DNA from: Acidobacteriota bacterium
Lineage (GTDB): Bacteria; Acidobacteriota; Vicinamibacteria; Vicinamibacterales; Fen-181
Length of the DNA: 6,398 nucleotides
Assembly (NCBI GenBank): GCA_021779795.1
Contig: JAJXZZ010000196.1
Location: forward strand, 1-6,398
Direction of reading: 5' to 3'
Positions within the stretch are counted from its first letter, which is position 1. Each line of letters begins with the position of its first letter. Below are positions 1-5,850 of the stretch, piece after piece. The notes under the pieces are model-generated. The model did not search any database. It was not told the DNA's origin and saw only the letters and a list, made by a program, of their open reading frames with translations. Position numbers and translations under genes: made by a program.

Positions 1-481
1 CGCTCATCTGGACCGAGCGGACGTAGAACTCGCGCGTCGCGATCACCTGCCACCAGGGGAAGTCGACGTAGACCCGCCCGGCCGTGAAGAACGGCGCGTC
101 GTTCGGCGTGAGCCCGTCGATGCGGACGTTTTCGACGATGAACCGGCCGAGCGCGACGCGGATGCTGAGGCGGCCGATGTGCAGCGGGCGGTCGAGGGCC
201 TTGCTCGCCGCCCGCTCGGCCAGCGTCCGGACCTCCCCGCCGAACACCTGGCCGAGGTCCACCGTGACGGTGGCGACGGCGGCCGCGGCGAGCAGGCCGA
301 CGGCCAGCAGCACGCCGAGGGCGACGTCGCGGGCGCGGCGGCGGATCGCGAACAGGGCGACCAGGCCGGCCAGCACGATCGCGGCCGCGCGCCCGGCGAG
401 CCCGGCGTAGACGGCCGCCGCCGCGAGCCCCGCGAGCAGGGCCGCCTCGGGCCAGCGCCGGCGCAAGGCTGCAAGGGTCAC
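1..481 (-). CDS. AsmA/TamB-like inner-membrane protein, N-terminal part (partial)
   Basis: The first 160 residues are visible and the frame is open to the window edge. Residues about 13-29, 32-46 and 53-73 are hydrophobic (Ala/Leu/Val) and look like three membrane segments; arginine-rich RRR at 7-9 and IRRRARD at 46-52 would face the cytoplasm. After them comes a periplasm-type stretch, RPLHIGRLSIRVALGRFIV (98-116), followed by VRIDGLTPNDAPFF and a VDFPWWQV motif (139-146). This matches the start of AsmA/TamB/DUF748-type proteins, large beta-rich proteins that bridge the envelope and are implicated in lipid transport or outer-membrane assembly. The start is GTG at 481-479, which overlaps the TGA of the biotinyl-carrier gene as GTGA, so translational coupling is likely. 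An ATG-only search misses this frame. Three membrane segments, where TamB has one, is a departure. The family call is good; the exact subfamily needs the missing C-terminus. Confidence 0.72.
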   Translation of the reverse strand, partial: MTLAALRRRWPEAALLAGLAAAAVYAGLAGRAAAIVLAGLVALFAIRRRARDVALGVLLAVGLLAAAAVATVTVDLGQVFGGEVRTLAERAASKALDRPLHIGRLSIRVALGRFIVENVRIDGLTPNDAPFFTAGRVYVDFPWWQVIATREFYVRSVQMS

Positions 482-999
482 TCGATCACCGTCAGGAGCC
501 GACCGGCCTCGACCAGGTCACCGTCGGCGACGTGCACGTCCTTGACCTGGCCGTCGCGCGCGGCCCGCAGCTCGTTCTCCATCTTCATCGCCTCGATCAC
601 GACGAGGCCCTGGCGCGCGGTCACGCGGTCGCCCGGCTTGACCAGCACCTTGACGATCTTGCCCGGCATCGGCGCGGTGACGCGCTGCGGCCCGCCCGGC
701 CCGCCGAGCGCCGAGCTGCCGGCCTTCCACCGCCGCTGGCCCGGGGCGCCGGCCACGCGCGCGCGGACGACGCCCGAGCGGAGGTAGACCTCGATCTCGC
801 CCGGCTCGCGCCCCTCGAGCAGCGTGGCCTCGTGGCTCGCCTCGCGGTCGCCGTCGACGATCATCGAGAGCGTGGACCGATCGACGCGCGCCACGTCCAC
901 GAGGTCCACCCGGCCGTCGGCCTCGACGCGGTAGCGCGCGCCGACCCGCTCGATCTTCACCGCGCGCGTTCGCCCGTTGATCTCGATCTCGATGGTCAT
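478..999 (-). CDS. Biotinyl carrier protein of an acyl-CoA (acetyl/propionyl-CoA type) carboxylase
   Basis: This 173-residue protein ends in a biotinyl-lipoyl domain (about 104-173). It has the entry PMPGKIVKVLVKPGD (110-124) and the biotin-attachment motif EAMKMENEL (136-144); Lys139 would carry biotin. Its role is to hold the biotin that the neighbouring biotin carboxylase carboxylates, and to deliver CO2 to a carboxyltransferase in the cytoplasm. Residues 1-100 form a beta-rich domain (MTIEIEINGR start), as in carriers of acetyl/propionyl-CoA carboxylases. A long Pro/Ala-rich linker like that of classical AccB is absent; only a short Gly/Pro-rich hinge (97-104) precedes the domain. The ATG lies 22 bp after the biotin carboxylase stop and the 3' end overlaps the next gene by 4 bp, so all three are co-transcribed. 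No strong Shine-Dalgarno is visible. The substrate (acetyl-, propionyl- or another acyl-CoA) cannot be read from this subunit. An oxaloacetate or glutaconyl-CoA decarboxylase carrier is less likely beside a biotin carboxylase. Confidence 0.9.
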   Translation of the reverse strand: MTIEIEINGRTRAVKIERVGARYRVEADGRVDLVDVARVDRSTLSMIVDGDREASHEATLLEGREPGEIEVYLRSGVVRARVAGAPGQRRWKAGSSALGGPGGPQRVTAPMPGKIVKVLVKPGDRVTARQGLVVIEAMKMENELRAARDGQVKDVHVADGDLVEAGRLLTVIE

Positions 1000-1021
1000 G
1001 GCAGTTCGCCCGTCGGACGCG

Positions 1022-2542
1022 TCACCGCAGGCCGTCCATCCGGCCCGTGAGCGTCCAGCCGCGCGGCGTCGCCCCGCGCGAGCGCCGGGCCTCGCCGGCC
1101 CTGGCCGCCCCCTCGTAGGCGTGGATGGCCGCCGCCAGCAGCGCCACGCGCTCGGCCGCCTCGGGCACCGCGACGAACGGCTCCCCGTTGCGCCGCGCCA
1201 GCTCGCGGTCGAGGAAGGTCGTGTCGAACCGGCCGTTCCTGAAGTCGTCGTCGTCGAGCAGCCAGCGGAAGAAGGGGATGCTCGTCTTGATCCCGCGCAC
1301 CTCGTACTCGCCCAGGGCGCGGGACATCCGCATGATCGCCTGGTCGCGGTCCTCGCCCCACGCCGACAGCTTGGCCACCAGGGGGTCGTAGTAGATCGGG
1401 ACGTCGAGGCCCGGCGTCGCGCCGCCGTCGTCGCGCCGGATGCCCGGCCCGCCGGGCACGCGCCGGCCCAGCATCAGGCCGGGCGACGGCATGAAGTTGT
1501 TGTCGGGGTCCTCGGCGTAGATGCGGCACTCGATCGCGTGGCCCCGCGGCCGCACCGTGGCCTCCGGGTCGAGCGTCAGCCGCTCGCCCCGCGCGATCTT
1601 CAACTGCCAGTGCACCAGGTCCACGCCCGACACCAGCTCGGTGATCGGGTGCTCGACCTGGAGGCGCGTGTTCATCTCGAGGAAGTAGAACCGCCCGTCG
1701 CGGTCGAGCAGGAACTCGATCGTCCCCGCGTTGGTGTAGCCGACCGCGCGGGCCACCGCGCACGCCGCCGACGCCAGCGCGGCCCGGATCCCGGGCGTCA
1801 CCGCCACCGAGGGCGACTCCTCGAGCACCTTCTGGTGGCGGCGCTGGATCGAGCACTCGCGCTCCACGAACGGCACCACCGTGCCGAACCGGTCGGCCAG
1901 CAGCTGGATCTCGATGTGCCGCGGGAACGCCAGCTGGCGCTCGATGTAGACGTGCGGGTCGCCGAACGACGACCCGGCCTCGGACCGGGCGGCGCGGATG
2001 GCCGAGGCGAGATCCTCGGGGGACGCCACGAGCCGCATCCCCTTGCCGCCGCCGCCCGCCACCGCCTTCACGAAGATCGGGTAGCCGATCCCGTCGGCGA
2101 GCCGCGCGATCTCGGCCTCGCCGACCGACGGGCCGAGCGGCTCGACCGTGCCCGGGACGACCGGCACGCCGGCGTCGATCGCCACGCGCCGCGCCGCCGT
2201 CTTCGACCCCATGCGCGCCATCGCCTCGGGCGACGGGCCGATGAACGTCAGGCCCGCGTCGCGGCAGGCCGCGGCGAACTCGTCGTTCTCGGCCAGGAAC
2301 CCGTAGCCGGGATGCACGGCGTCGGCGCCCGACCGCCGGGCGACGTCGATGAGCTTGTCGATCCGGAGATAGCTCTCCGACGGCGCGTTGGGCCCGATGG
2401 CATACGCCTCGTCGGCGTAGCGCACGTGGAGCCCCGCGCGGTCGCACTCGGAGTAGACGGCGACGGTGGGGATCCCCAGCTCGCGACAGGCGCGAATCAC
2501 GCGAACGGCAATCTCGCCGCGGTTGGCAATGAGTACCTTCAT
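1022..2542 (-). CDS. accC: Biotin carboxylase subunit of acyl-CoA carboxylase
   Basis: This 506-residue protein would carboxylate biotin on the carrier using ATP and bicarbonate, the first half-reaction of acetyl- or propionyl-CoA carboxylase. The N-terminal domain opens with MKVLIANRGEIAVRVIRAC and contains DAVHPGYGFLAEN (74-86). The ATP-grasp domain has K114, K159, the glycine loop AGGGGKGM (162-169), H209, ERECSIQRRHQKVLEE (227-242, K238), E276 and the signature EMNTRLQVEHPITE (289-302, with R293 and E297). The C-terminal domain includes AIECRIYAEDP (336-346, R340). These match the catalytic set known from E. coli AccC nearly position for position, so the enzyme looks intact. It exceeds the usual ~450 residues by a C-terminal tail (about 455-506, Ala/Arg-rich) of the kind seen in propionyl/acyl-CoA carboxylase alpha subunits. 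I chose ATG 2542, not the ATGs 31 or 11 codons upstream: MKVLIANRGE is the family N-terminus and a promoter overlaps the ATG at 2575. accC is used in the generic sense; a PccA-like role is equally possible. Confidence 0.93.
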   Translation of the reverse strand: MKVLIANRGEIAVRVIRACRELGIPTVAVYSECDRAGLHVRYADEAYAIGPNAPSESYLRIDKLIDVARRSGADAVHPGYGFLAENDEFAAACRDAGLTFIGPSPEAMARMGSKTAARRVAIDAGVPVVPGTVEPLGPSVGEAEIARLADGIGYPIFVKAVAGGGGKGMRLVASPEDLASAIRAARSEAGSSFGDPHVYIERQLAFPRHIEIQLLADRFGTVVPFVERECSIQRRHQKVLEESPSVAVTPGIRAALASAACAVARAVGYTNAGTIEFLLDRDGRFYFLEMNTRLQVEHPITELVSGVDLVHWQLKIARGERLTLDPEATVRPRGHAIECRIYAEDPDNNFMPSPGLMLGRRVPGGPGIRRDDGGATPGLDVPIYYDPLVAKLSAWGEDRDQAIMRMSRALGEYEVRGIKTSIPFFRWLLDDDDFRNGRFDTTFLDRELARRNGEPFVAVPEAAERVALLAAAIHAYEGAARAGEARRSRGATPRGWTLTGRMDGLR

Positions 2543-2710
2543 GCTGGCTGGCCGGCCCTGATAATTCCCAAGCATTCTAGCACTTGCCGCCCTTCGGCGC
2601 CGCCGCCAGGGGGCACCGGGGGGCGGAGCGGTCAATCTGGATTACGATTCTTCTCGACGAACATCGCCAGTCGGGAAACCCGCTCCGACCGCTGCCGCAG
2701 TGAGGGACTC
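2543..2710. other. Divergent intergenic spacer between carboxylase operon and glycosidase
   Basis: This 168-bp spacer separates two genes transcribed away from each other, so it should carry both promoters. The leftward candidate is described separately. For the rightward gene I see only a weak -10 (TACGAT, 2643-2648) without a matching -35, and a small hairpin (CGGG 2672-2675, AAA loop, CCCG 2679-2682) in the probable leader. No clear operator or riboswitch is visible. Confidence 0.5.
2574..2582 (-). promoter_or_regulatory. Extended -10 promoter for the biotin carboxylase operon
   Basis: Read on the minus strand, 2582 to 2574 spells TGCTAGAAT: an extended -10 (TGn) joined to TAGAAT, five of six matches to TATAAT. 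It is the most AT-rich patch of an otherwise GC-rich spacer. A start near 2567 would leave a leader of about 25 nt before ATG 2542. No good -35 lies 17 bp upstream, which extended -10 promoters can tolerate. The only Shine-Dalgarno-like stretch, AGGG at 2559-2556, sits 13 nt from the ATG, farther than usual. The placement also argues against the upstream ATG at 2575, which falls inside the -10. Confidence 0.42.
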
Positions 2711-4855
2711 ATGAAGCACGTGACGCTGATGCTGGCGGCGTTTCTCGCGGGGCTTGCCGTGCTCGCCGCCGGGCCGGCCGAACCGCAGGCCCCGCCCGAC
2801 GCGCCGGCCGACGTGGAGCTGAGCGGCCGCGACGTCGTCATCCGGTACGACGGGGCGCCGATCTTCGAGGGGCGCATCGCCAACCCGGACGCGCTGCGCG
2901 TGGCGCGGCCGTCGGTGTCCGAGCGCGGCGGCGTCGTGAACCAGGTGGTGGCGCTCTTCGCCTCGCGCGGCCAGGTCGAGCTGTCGGGCACGGTGTCGGC
3001 GAGCGGCGAGGCGTTCGCCTGCCAGAGCGATCGCCCCGCCCGGGCCGTGCCGATCGTGAGGCACGCGTCGGGGCCGAGCCGCAACCTCCTCGACCAGGCG
3101 GTCTACGACCGTCGCCGCGACTGGGTGCTGTCGGTGGACGACCAGCCCCGCACCGCCACCCGCGTCGAACCGCTCGCCGACGCGCCGGGGGGCCGGACGT
3201 TCCGCCTGGAGTCGCGGGGCACCGAGATCGTCCTGCGGTTCCGGCCGCGCTTCTACCAGCAACACCGCGGCCTGCGATACTTCGAGCCCTGGACGTACTC
3301 GACGTGGGCCCGCCCCGTCGTCGGCTGGTGCAGCTGGTTCGCCTTCCTCGACCAGGTGACCGACCGCGACGTGCGGCACACGGCCGACGTGCTGTCGGAC
3401 ACGCTGCGGCCGTACGGCTACCAGTACCTCCAGATCGACGACGGCTACGAGCGCGGCACCGGCCTGCCGGAGCTGTGGCTGACGCCCAACGCCACGTTCC
3501 CCGACGGGCTGGCCGCCACGGCCGGCTACATCAGGAGCCGCGGCCTCACCCCCGGCATCTGGACCAACGCCACCTTCTCGCAGACCGACTATGCCGTCCA
3601 GCACCCCCGGTGGTTCGTGCGCGACGCGGCCGGCCGCGTGGCCCGCGGCAACTGGATCGACCACCCGCTGGACGCGTCCGCGCCCGGCGCGCTCGACACG
3701 CTCGTGCGCCCGATCTACCGGGGCCTGCGCGGGATGGGATGGGAGTACTTCAAGCTCGACGCGCTGCGGCACCTGCGCTACGAAGGCTACAACTCGTACC
3801 GCGACTACTTCGAGCGCAAGCACCTCGACCCGGGGGACGTGCTGCGCCAGTACGTCGCGGCCGTCCGCGACGAGGTCGGCCGCGACCGGTTCCTGCTGGC
3901 GTGCTGGGGCATCAGGCCCGAGCTGGTGGGCCTGGTGGACGGCTGCCGCCTGGGCACCGACGGCTTCTCGTACGCCGGCCTGGCCCAGTTCAACTCGTTC
4001 AACAACGTCGTGTGGCGGAACGACCCCGATCACATCGAGCTGAGCGACCGCGAAGCCTGGCGCTCGACGATGGTGACGTCGCTGACCGGGTCGCTGTTCA
4101 TGCTGACCGACAAGCCCGAGCGGTACTTCACGGCGTTCGTCGAGCCGGCCCGCCGCGCGGCGCCGGTGCTCGTCACCGTGCCGGGCCAGCTGTACGACGT
4201 GGACCCGTCGCGGTCGTCCGAGCTGGCGCAGGTGGACGCCGAGGTCAGCGGCCGCGATCCGAAGCCGTTCGACGCGGGGCTGACGCCGGCGGTGAATCTC
4301 TACGAGCTCGAGGTCAACCGCCCGTTCGAGTCGTGGGTCGTGCTCGGGCGGACCGGCGGCCCGCCCGACGCGATCCGCTGGACCGATCTCGGCCTCGACC
4401 CGGCGAAGCCCCGCCTCGTGTTCGAGTTCTGGGAGCGCCGCCTCGTCGCCGCCGGCGCGGACTCGTTCGCGCCGGGCCCGATCCCGGCGCGCTTCAACTC
4501 GCAGGTGTTCGTCATCCGCGAGCGCCTGCCCCACCCGCAGGTCGTCGCCACGAGCCGGCACATCACCGGCGGCGGCGTGGACCTGCTCGACGTGGCGTGG
4601 AAGGACGACGTGCTGTCGGGACGCAGCCTCGTCGTGGGCGGCGATCCGTACGCGATCTCCATGACCACGTCGGCCGGCGGATCGAACTGGCGCCTGGCCG
4701 ACTTCCAGTGCGGGCCGAACGTGCCGTCCGTCGTCAGGCAGGAGCCGCCCCTCGTCACGGCGACCTGCCAGCCGAAGACGGGCGGCGAGATCGCGTGGCG
4801 CGCCCGGTTCGAGCGGGTGCCCGCGAAGCCGGCGTCCGCGCCTGCCACGCGCTGA
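2711..4855 (+). CDS. Secreted alpha-galactosidase-like glycoside hydrolase (clan GH-D, GH36-like)
   Basis: This 714-residue protein probably cleaves terminal alpha-linked sugars such as alpha-galactosides outside the cytoplasm. It starts with a signal peptide: MKHV, a hydrophobic core to about residue 20, then a Pro/Ala-rich stretch ending near 27. A beta-sandwich follows (about 33-195), then a TIM barrel (about 200-490) with GWCSW (205-209) and YLQIDDGYE (239-247), both typical of GH36/GH27 and raffinose-synthase-like enzymes. YFKLD (346-350) puts Asp350 as likely nucleophile and CRLGTD (412-417) puts Asp417 as likely acid/base. A beta domain follows (about 500-605), then an extra one (about 608-705, from HPQVVATSRHITGGGVDLL). 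ATG 2711 is chosen for the signal peptide and the Shine-Dalgarno GAGGG (2702-2706). The frame is open back to 977, but that part is antisense to biotin carboxylase. It has no sugar transporter or regulator beside it here. Clan is secure; the substrate is inferred. Confidence 0.85.
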   Translation: MKHVTLMLAAFLAGLAVLAAGPAEPQAPPDAPADVELSGRDVVIRYDGAPIFEGRIANPDALRVARPSVSERGGVVNQVVALFASRGQVELSGTVSASGEAFACQSDRPARAVPIVRHASGPSRNLLDQAVYDRRRDWVLSVDDQPRTATRVEPLADAPGGRTFRLESRGTEIVLRFRPRFYQQHRGLRYFEPWTYSTWARPVVGWCSWFAFLDQVTDRDVRHTADVLSDTLRPYGYQYLQIDDGYERGTGLPELWLTPNATFPDGLAATAGYIRSRGLTPGIWTNATFSQTDYAVQHPRWFVRDAAGRVARGNWIDHPLDASAPGALDTLVRPIYRGLRGMGWEYFKLDALRHLRYEGYNSYRDYFERKHLDPGDVLRQYVAAVRDEVGRDRFLLACWGIRPELVGLVDGCRLGTDGFSYAGLAQFNSFNNVVWRNDPDHIELSDREAWRSTMVTSLTGSLFMLTDKPERYFTAFVEPARRAAPVLVTVPGQLYDVDPSRSSELAQVDAEVSGRDPKPFDAGLTPAVNLYELEVNRPFESWVVLGRTGGPPDAIRWTDLGLDPAKPRLVFEFWERRLVAAGADSFAPGPIPARFNSQVFVIRERLPHPQVVATSRHITGGGVDLLDVAWKDDVLSGRSLVVGGDPYAISMTTSAGGSNWRLADFQCGPNVPSVVRQEPPLVTATCQPKTGGEIAWRARFERVPAKPASAPATR

Positions 4856-4864
4856 GCGCGGGGT

Positions 4865-5056
4865 AGTGCGTCACGAGCGGGTCGTACGAAGTACGAAGTA
4901 CGAAGTACGAAGTACGAAGTACGAAGTACGAAGTACGAAGTAAGAAGCACGAAGTGCGAAGCGCGAAGCGAGCAGCGCGAAGTGCGAAGTGCGAAGTGAG
5001 AAGTGCCAAGTGAGAAGGTAGGAAGTCGGCGGCCGGCCGGTCACGCGTGACGCACT
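4865..5056. repeat. Inverted repeat arms (11 bp) flanking the heptamer array
   Basis: AGTGCGTCACG at 4865-4875 is the exact reverse complement of CGTGACGCACT at 5046-5056. The arms enclose 170 bp, almost all of it the heptamer array. Pairing continues outward with a G-T wobble (4864/5057) and a G-C pair (4863/5058). The right arm overlaps a separate 12-bp perfect palindrome, GTCACGCGTGAC (5040-5051), whose half-site GTCACG also occurs in the left arm (4870-4875). The arms could be termini of a small repeat element, or close a long-loop RNA stem after the glycosidase stop. Neither is shown. Confidence 0.6.
4884..5024 (+). repeat. Heptanucleotide tandem repeat array, GTACGAA and variants, about 20 units
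   Basis: From 4884 to 4939 there are eight perfect GTACGAA copies. The 7-bp register then holds without a gap to 5016: GTAAGAA, GCACGAA, GTGCGAA, GCGCGAA, GCGAGCA, GCGCGAA, GTGCGAA twice, GTGAGAA, GTGCCAA, GTGAGAA, then a last imperfect unit ending at 5024. The leading G and final AA are almost invariant while positions 2-5 drift. The array is purine-rich on the plus strand and far richer in A/T than its surroundings. It has no spacers, so it is not CRISPR. Because 7 is not a multiple of 3 and no stop arises in the repeats, all six frames stay open and give spurious ORFs. Heptanucleotide tandem repeats are known between genes in cyanobacteria (STRR) and, as I recall, in some high-GC phyla. 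Confidence 0.95.
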
Positions 5057-5135
5057 GCTGCCGCCCACCGGCCGCTGGTCCAAGGCCCTCGGTGGTCGGG
5101 CGAAGGCCTGCCACGATGGCCGGCGAAGGGATTCG

Positions 5136-5149
5136 GGGCGCGCGCGCCC
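5136..5149. repeat. 14-bp perfect CG-rich palindrome before the MBL-fold gene
   Basis: GGGCGCGCGCGCCC is its own reverse complement and ends 3 nt before the Shine-Dalgarno GGAGG. It could fold into a short GGGCG/CGCCC hairpin with a CGCG loop in the leader mRNA, or act as a dyad protein site. Alternating CG runs arise easily at this base composition, so function is uncertain. Confidence 0.45.
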
Positions 5150-5152
5150 GGC

Positions 5153-5157
5153 GGAGG
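5153..5157 (+). promoter_or_regulatory. Shine-Dalgarno GGAGG deciding the MBL-fold start
   Basis: GGAGG sits 3 nt before ATG 5161. The spacing is short but the match is strong. It supports this start over ATG 5116 (which has only GAAGG about 10 nt upstream) and over ATG 5047, both of which would add an Arg/Gly/Pro-rich leader unlike the MBL fold. Confidence 0.6.
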
Positions 5158-5160
5158 CGA

Positions 5161-5763
5161 ATGATCGCGCGGGATCAGACCACCATCGTGAATGTCGGCT
5201 ACCGATCGACCCACTACTGGGTGGTCAGCGCGGGGCGGTCGCGCCTGCTCGTGGACATCGGCTACCCGGGCACGATGGGCCTCATGCTCGCCAGCCTCGA
5301 GCGAAAGGACGTGCCGCTCGGTGAGATCCGATACGCGCTCGCCACGCACTACCACCTCGACCACGCGGGGCTGGCGCAGGAGATGAAGCTCGCCGGCGTG
5401 CCGCTGCTGGTGCTCGACACGCAGGTCGCCGCGATCCCTCGCATGCGCGACGTGATGAAGCCGGCCGACCGCTACGTCGCCATCACGATGCACGACAACG
5501 TCGTGACCTCGTCCGCGGAGAGCCGCGCGCTGCTCGAGCGCATCGGGATCGCGGGCGAGATCCTCTCGACGCCGGGCCACTCGGACGACAGCGTCTCGCT
5601 CCTGCTCGACGACGGCTCGGTGTTCACCGGCGACCTGACGCCGCCGTGGCTGGCCACCGACGCGCAGGCCGCCGCCGTGCAGGCGAGCTGGGACCTGCTG
5701 CGCGCGAGGGGCGCGAAGACGGTCTACCCCGCGCACGGGCCGATCAGGCGGCTGCAACGGTAG
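5161..5763 (+). CDS. MBL-fold metallohydrolase
   Basis: This 200-residue protein is a compact single-domain metallo-beta-lactamase-fold hydrolase, probably cytoplasmic since no signal peptide is seen. The metal-binding set is complete: THYHLDHAG (62-70) gives H63, H65, D67 and H68; TPGHSDDSVSLLL (137-149) gives H140; FTGDL (155-159) gives bridging D158; PAHGP (190-194) gives H192. VDIGYPG (31-37) is the usual early strand-turn of the fold. This is a dinuclear zinc or iron site of the glyoxalase II/lactonase/RNase Z superfamily. No beta-CASP, flavodoxin or thiolesterase-type C-terminal domain is present, so the substrate cannot be named. The start ATG 5161 begins the conserved fold and has GGAGG upstream. 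The gene lies 305 bp after the glycosidase on the same strand, too far to assume an operon, and it converges with the DinB-like gene. Confidence 0.88.
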   Translation: MIARDQTTIVNVGYRSTHYWVVSAGRSRLLVDIGYPGTMGLMLASLERKDVPLGEIRYALATHYHLDHAGLAQEMKLAGVPLLVLDTQVAAIPRMRDVMKPADRYVAITMHDNVVTSSAESRALLERIGIAGEILSTPGHSDDSVSLLLDDGSVFTGDLTPPWLATDAQAAAVQASWDLLRARGAKTVYPAHGPIRRLQR

Positions 5764-5788
5764 GCGTTGGGCTCTGGCGTTGGGCTCC
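5763..5788. repeat. 13-bp direct repeat plus GGGC heptads after the MBL-fold gene
   Basis: GGCGTTGGGCTCT (5763-5775) is followed directly by GGCGTTGGGCTCC (5776-5788), with 12 of 13 bases identical. The repeat begins on the last base of the TAG stop. It runs on into GGGCTCC, GGGCCTC and GGGCCAT at 5782-5802, three units spaced by exactly seven. Four GGG tracts (5769, 5782, 5789, 5796) with loops of 10, 4 and 4 could form a weak G-quadruplex on the plus strand. Function is unknown. Confidence 0.7.
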
Positions 5789-5850
5789 GGGCCTCGGGCC
5801 ATGTCCGGCGACGGGCCGGGAGCCAGACCGTGCCGGGAACCGGGAGTCCT

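Larger units (their letters stand above)
4856..5160. other. Gene-free spacer (305 bp) between glycosidase and MBL-fold gene
   Basis: No frame here looks protein-coding. In order it holds a short GC-rich lead, the left inverted-repeat arm, the heptamer array, a GGCCGGCC patch (5031-5038), the 12-bp palindrome at 5040-5051 with the right arm, about 80 bp of plain GC-rich sequence, and the CG-rich palindrome at 5136-5149 before the ribosome binding site. No U-tract terminator follows the glycosidase gene and no convincing sigma-70 promoter is visible for the MBL-fold gene. Confidence 0.7.

Noticed and set aside
43..474. 143-residue minus-strand open frame at the left end
   Set aside because: It is a Ser/Arg/Pro-rich shadow. 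The frame starting with GTG at 481 has membrane segments and AsmA/TamB-like motifs and is coupled to the preceding gene.
2543..2635. 31-residue N-terminal extension of biotin carboxylase
   Set aside because: The family starts at MKVLIANRGE. The extension is Arg-rich and Pro/Gly-rich, and the probable -10 promoter lies inside it.
2643..2648. TACGAT as a -10 promoter for the glycosidase gene
   Set aside because: It has only four of six matches, with no -35 and no TGn extension, so it is too weak to annotate as a promoter.
977..2710. Long open frame in phase with and upstream of the glycosidase, which would make a 1292-residue protein
   Set aside because: It is antisense to the well-supported biotin carboxylase, its translation is Arg/His/Pro/Ala-rich and low in complexity, and a signal peptide with a Shine-Dalgarno marks the real start at 2711.
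2642..4561. 639-residue minus-strand open frame opposite the glycosidase
   Set aside because: It is an Arg/Val/Ala/Gly-rich shadow from GC-biased third codon positions, with no domain motif, opposite a gene with clear catalytic motifs.
3304..4866. 520-residue plus-strand open frame overlapping the glycosidase in another frame
   Set aside because: It is Arg/Pro/Ala-rich shadow translation; the glycosidase frame has the motifs.
4884..5024. CRISPR array
   Set aside because: The units are 7 bp and directly adjacent with no unique spacers, and no cas gene is present.
4755..5114. Minus-strand open frames over the heptamer array giving repeated YFVLRTS peptides
   Set aside because: The 7-bp unit creates no stop in any frame, so these frames follow from the repeat itself. 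They lack a supported start and run into the antisense of the glycosidase.
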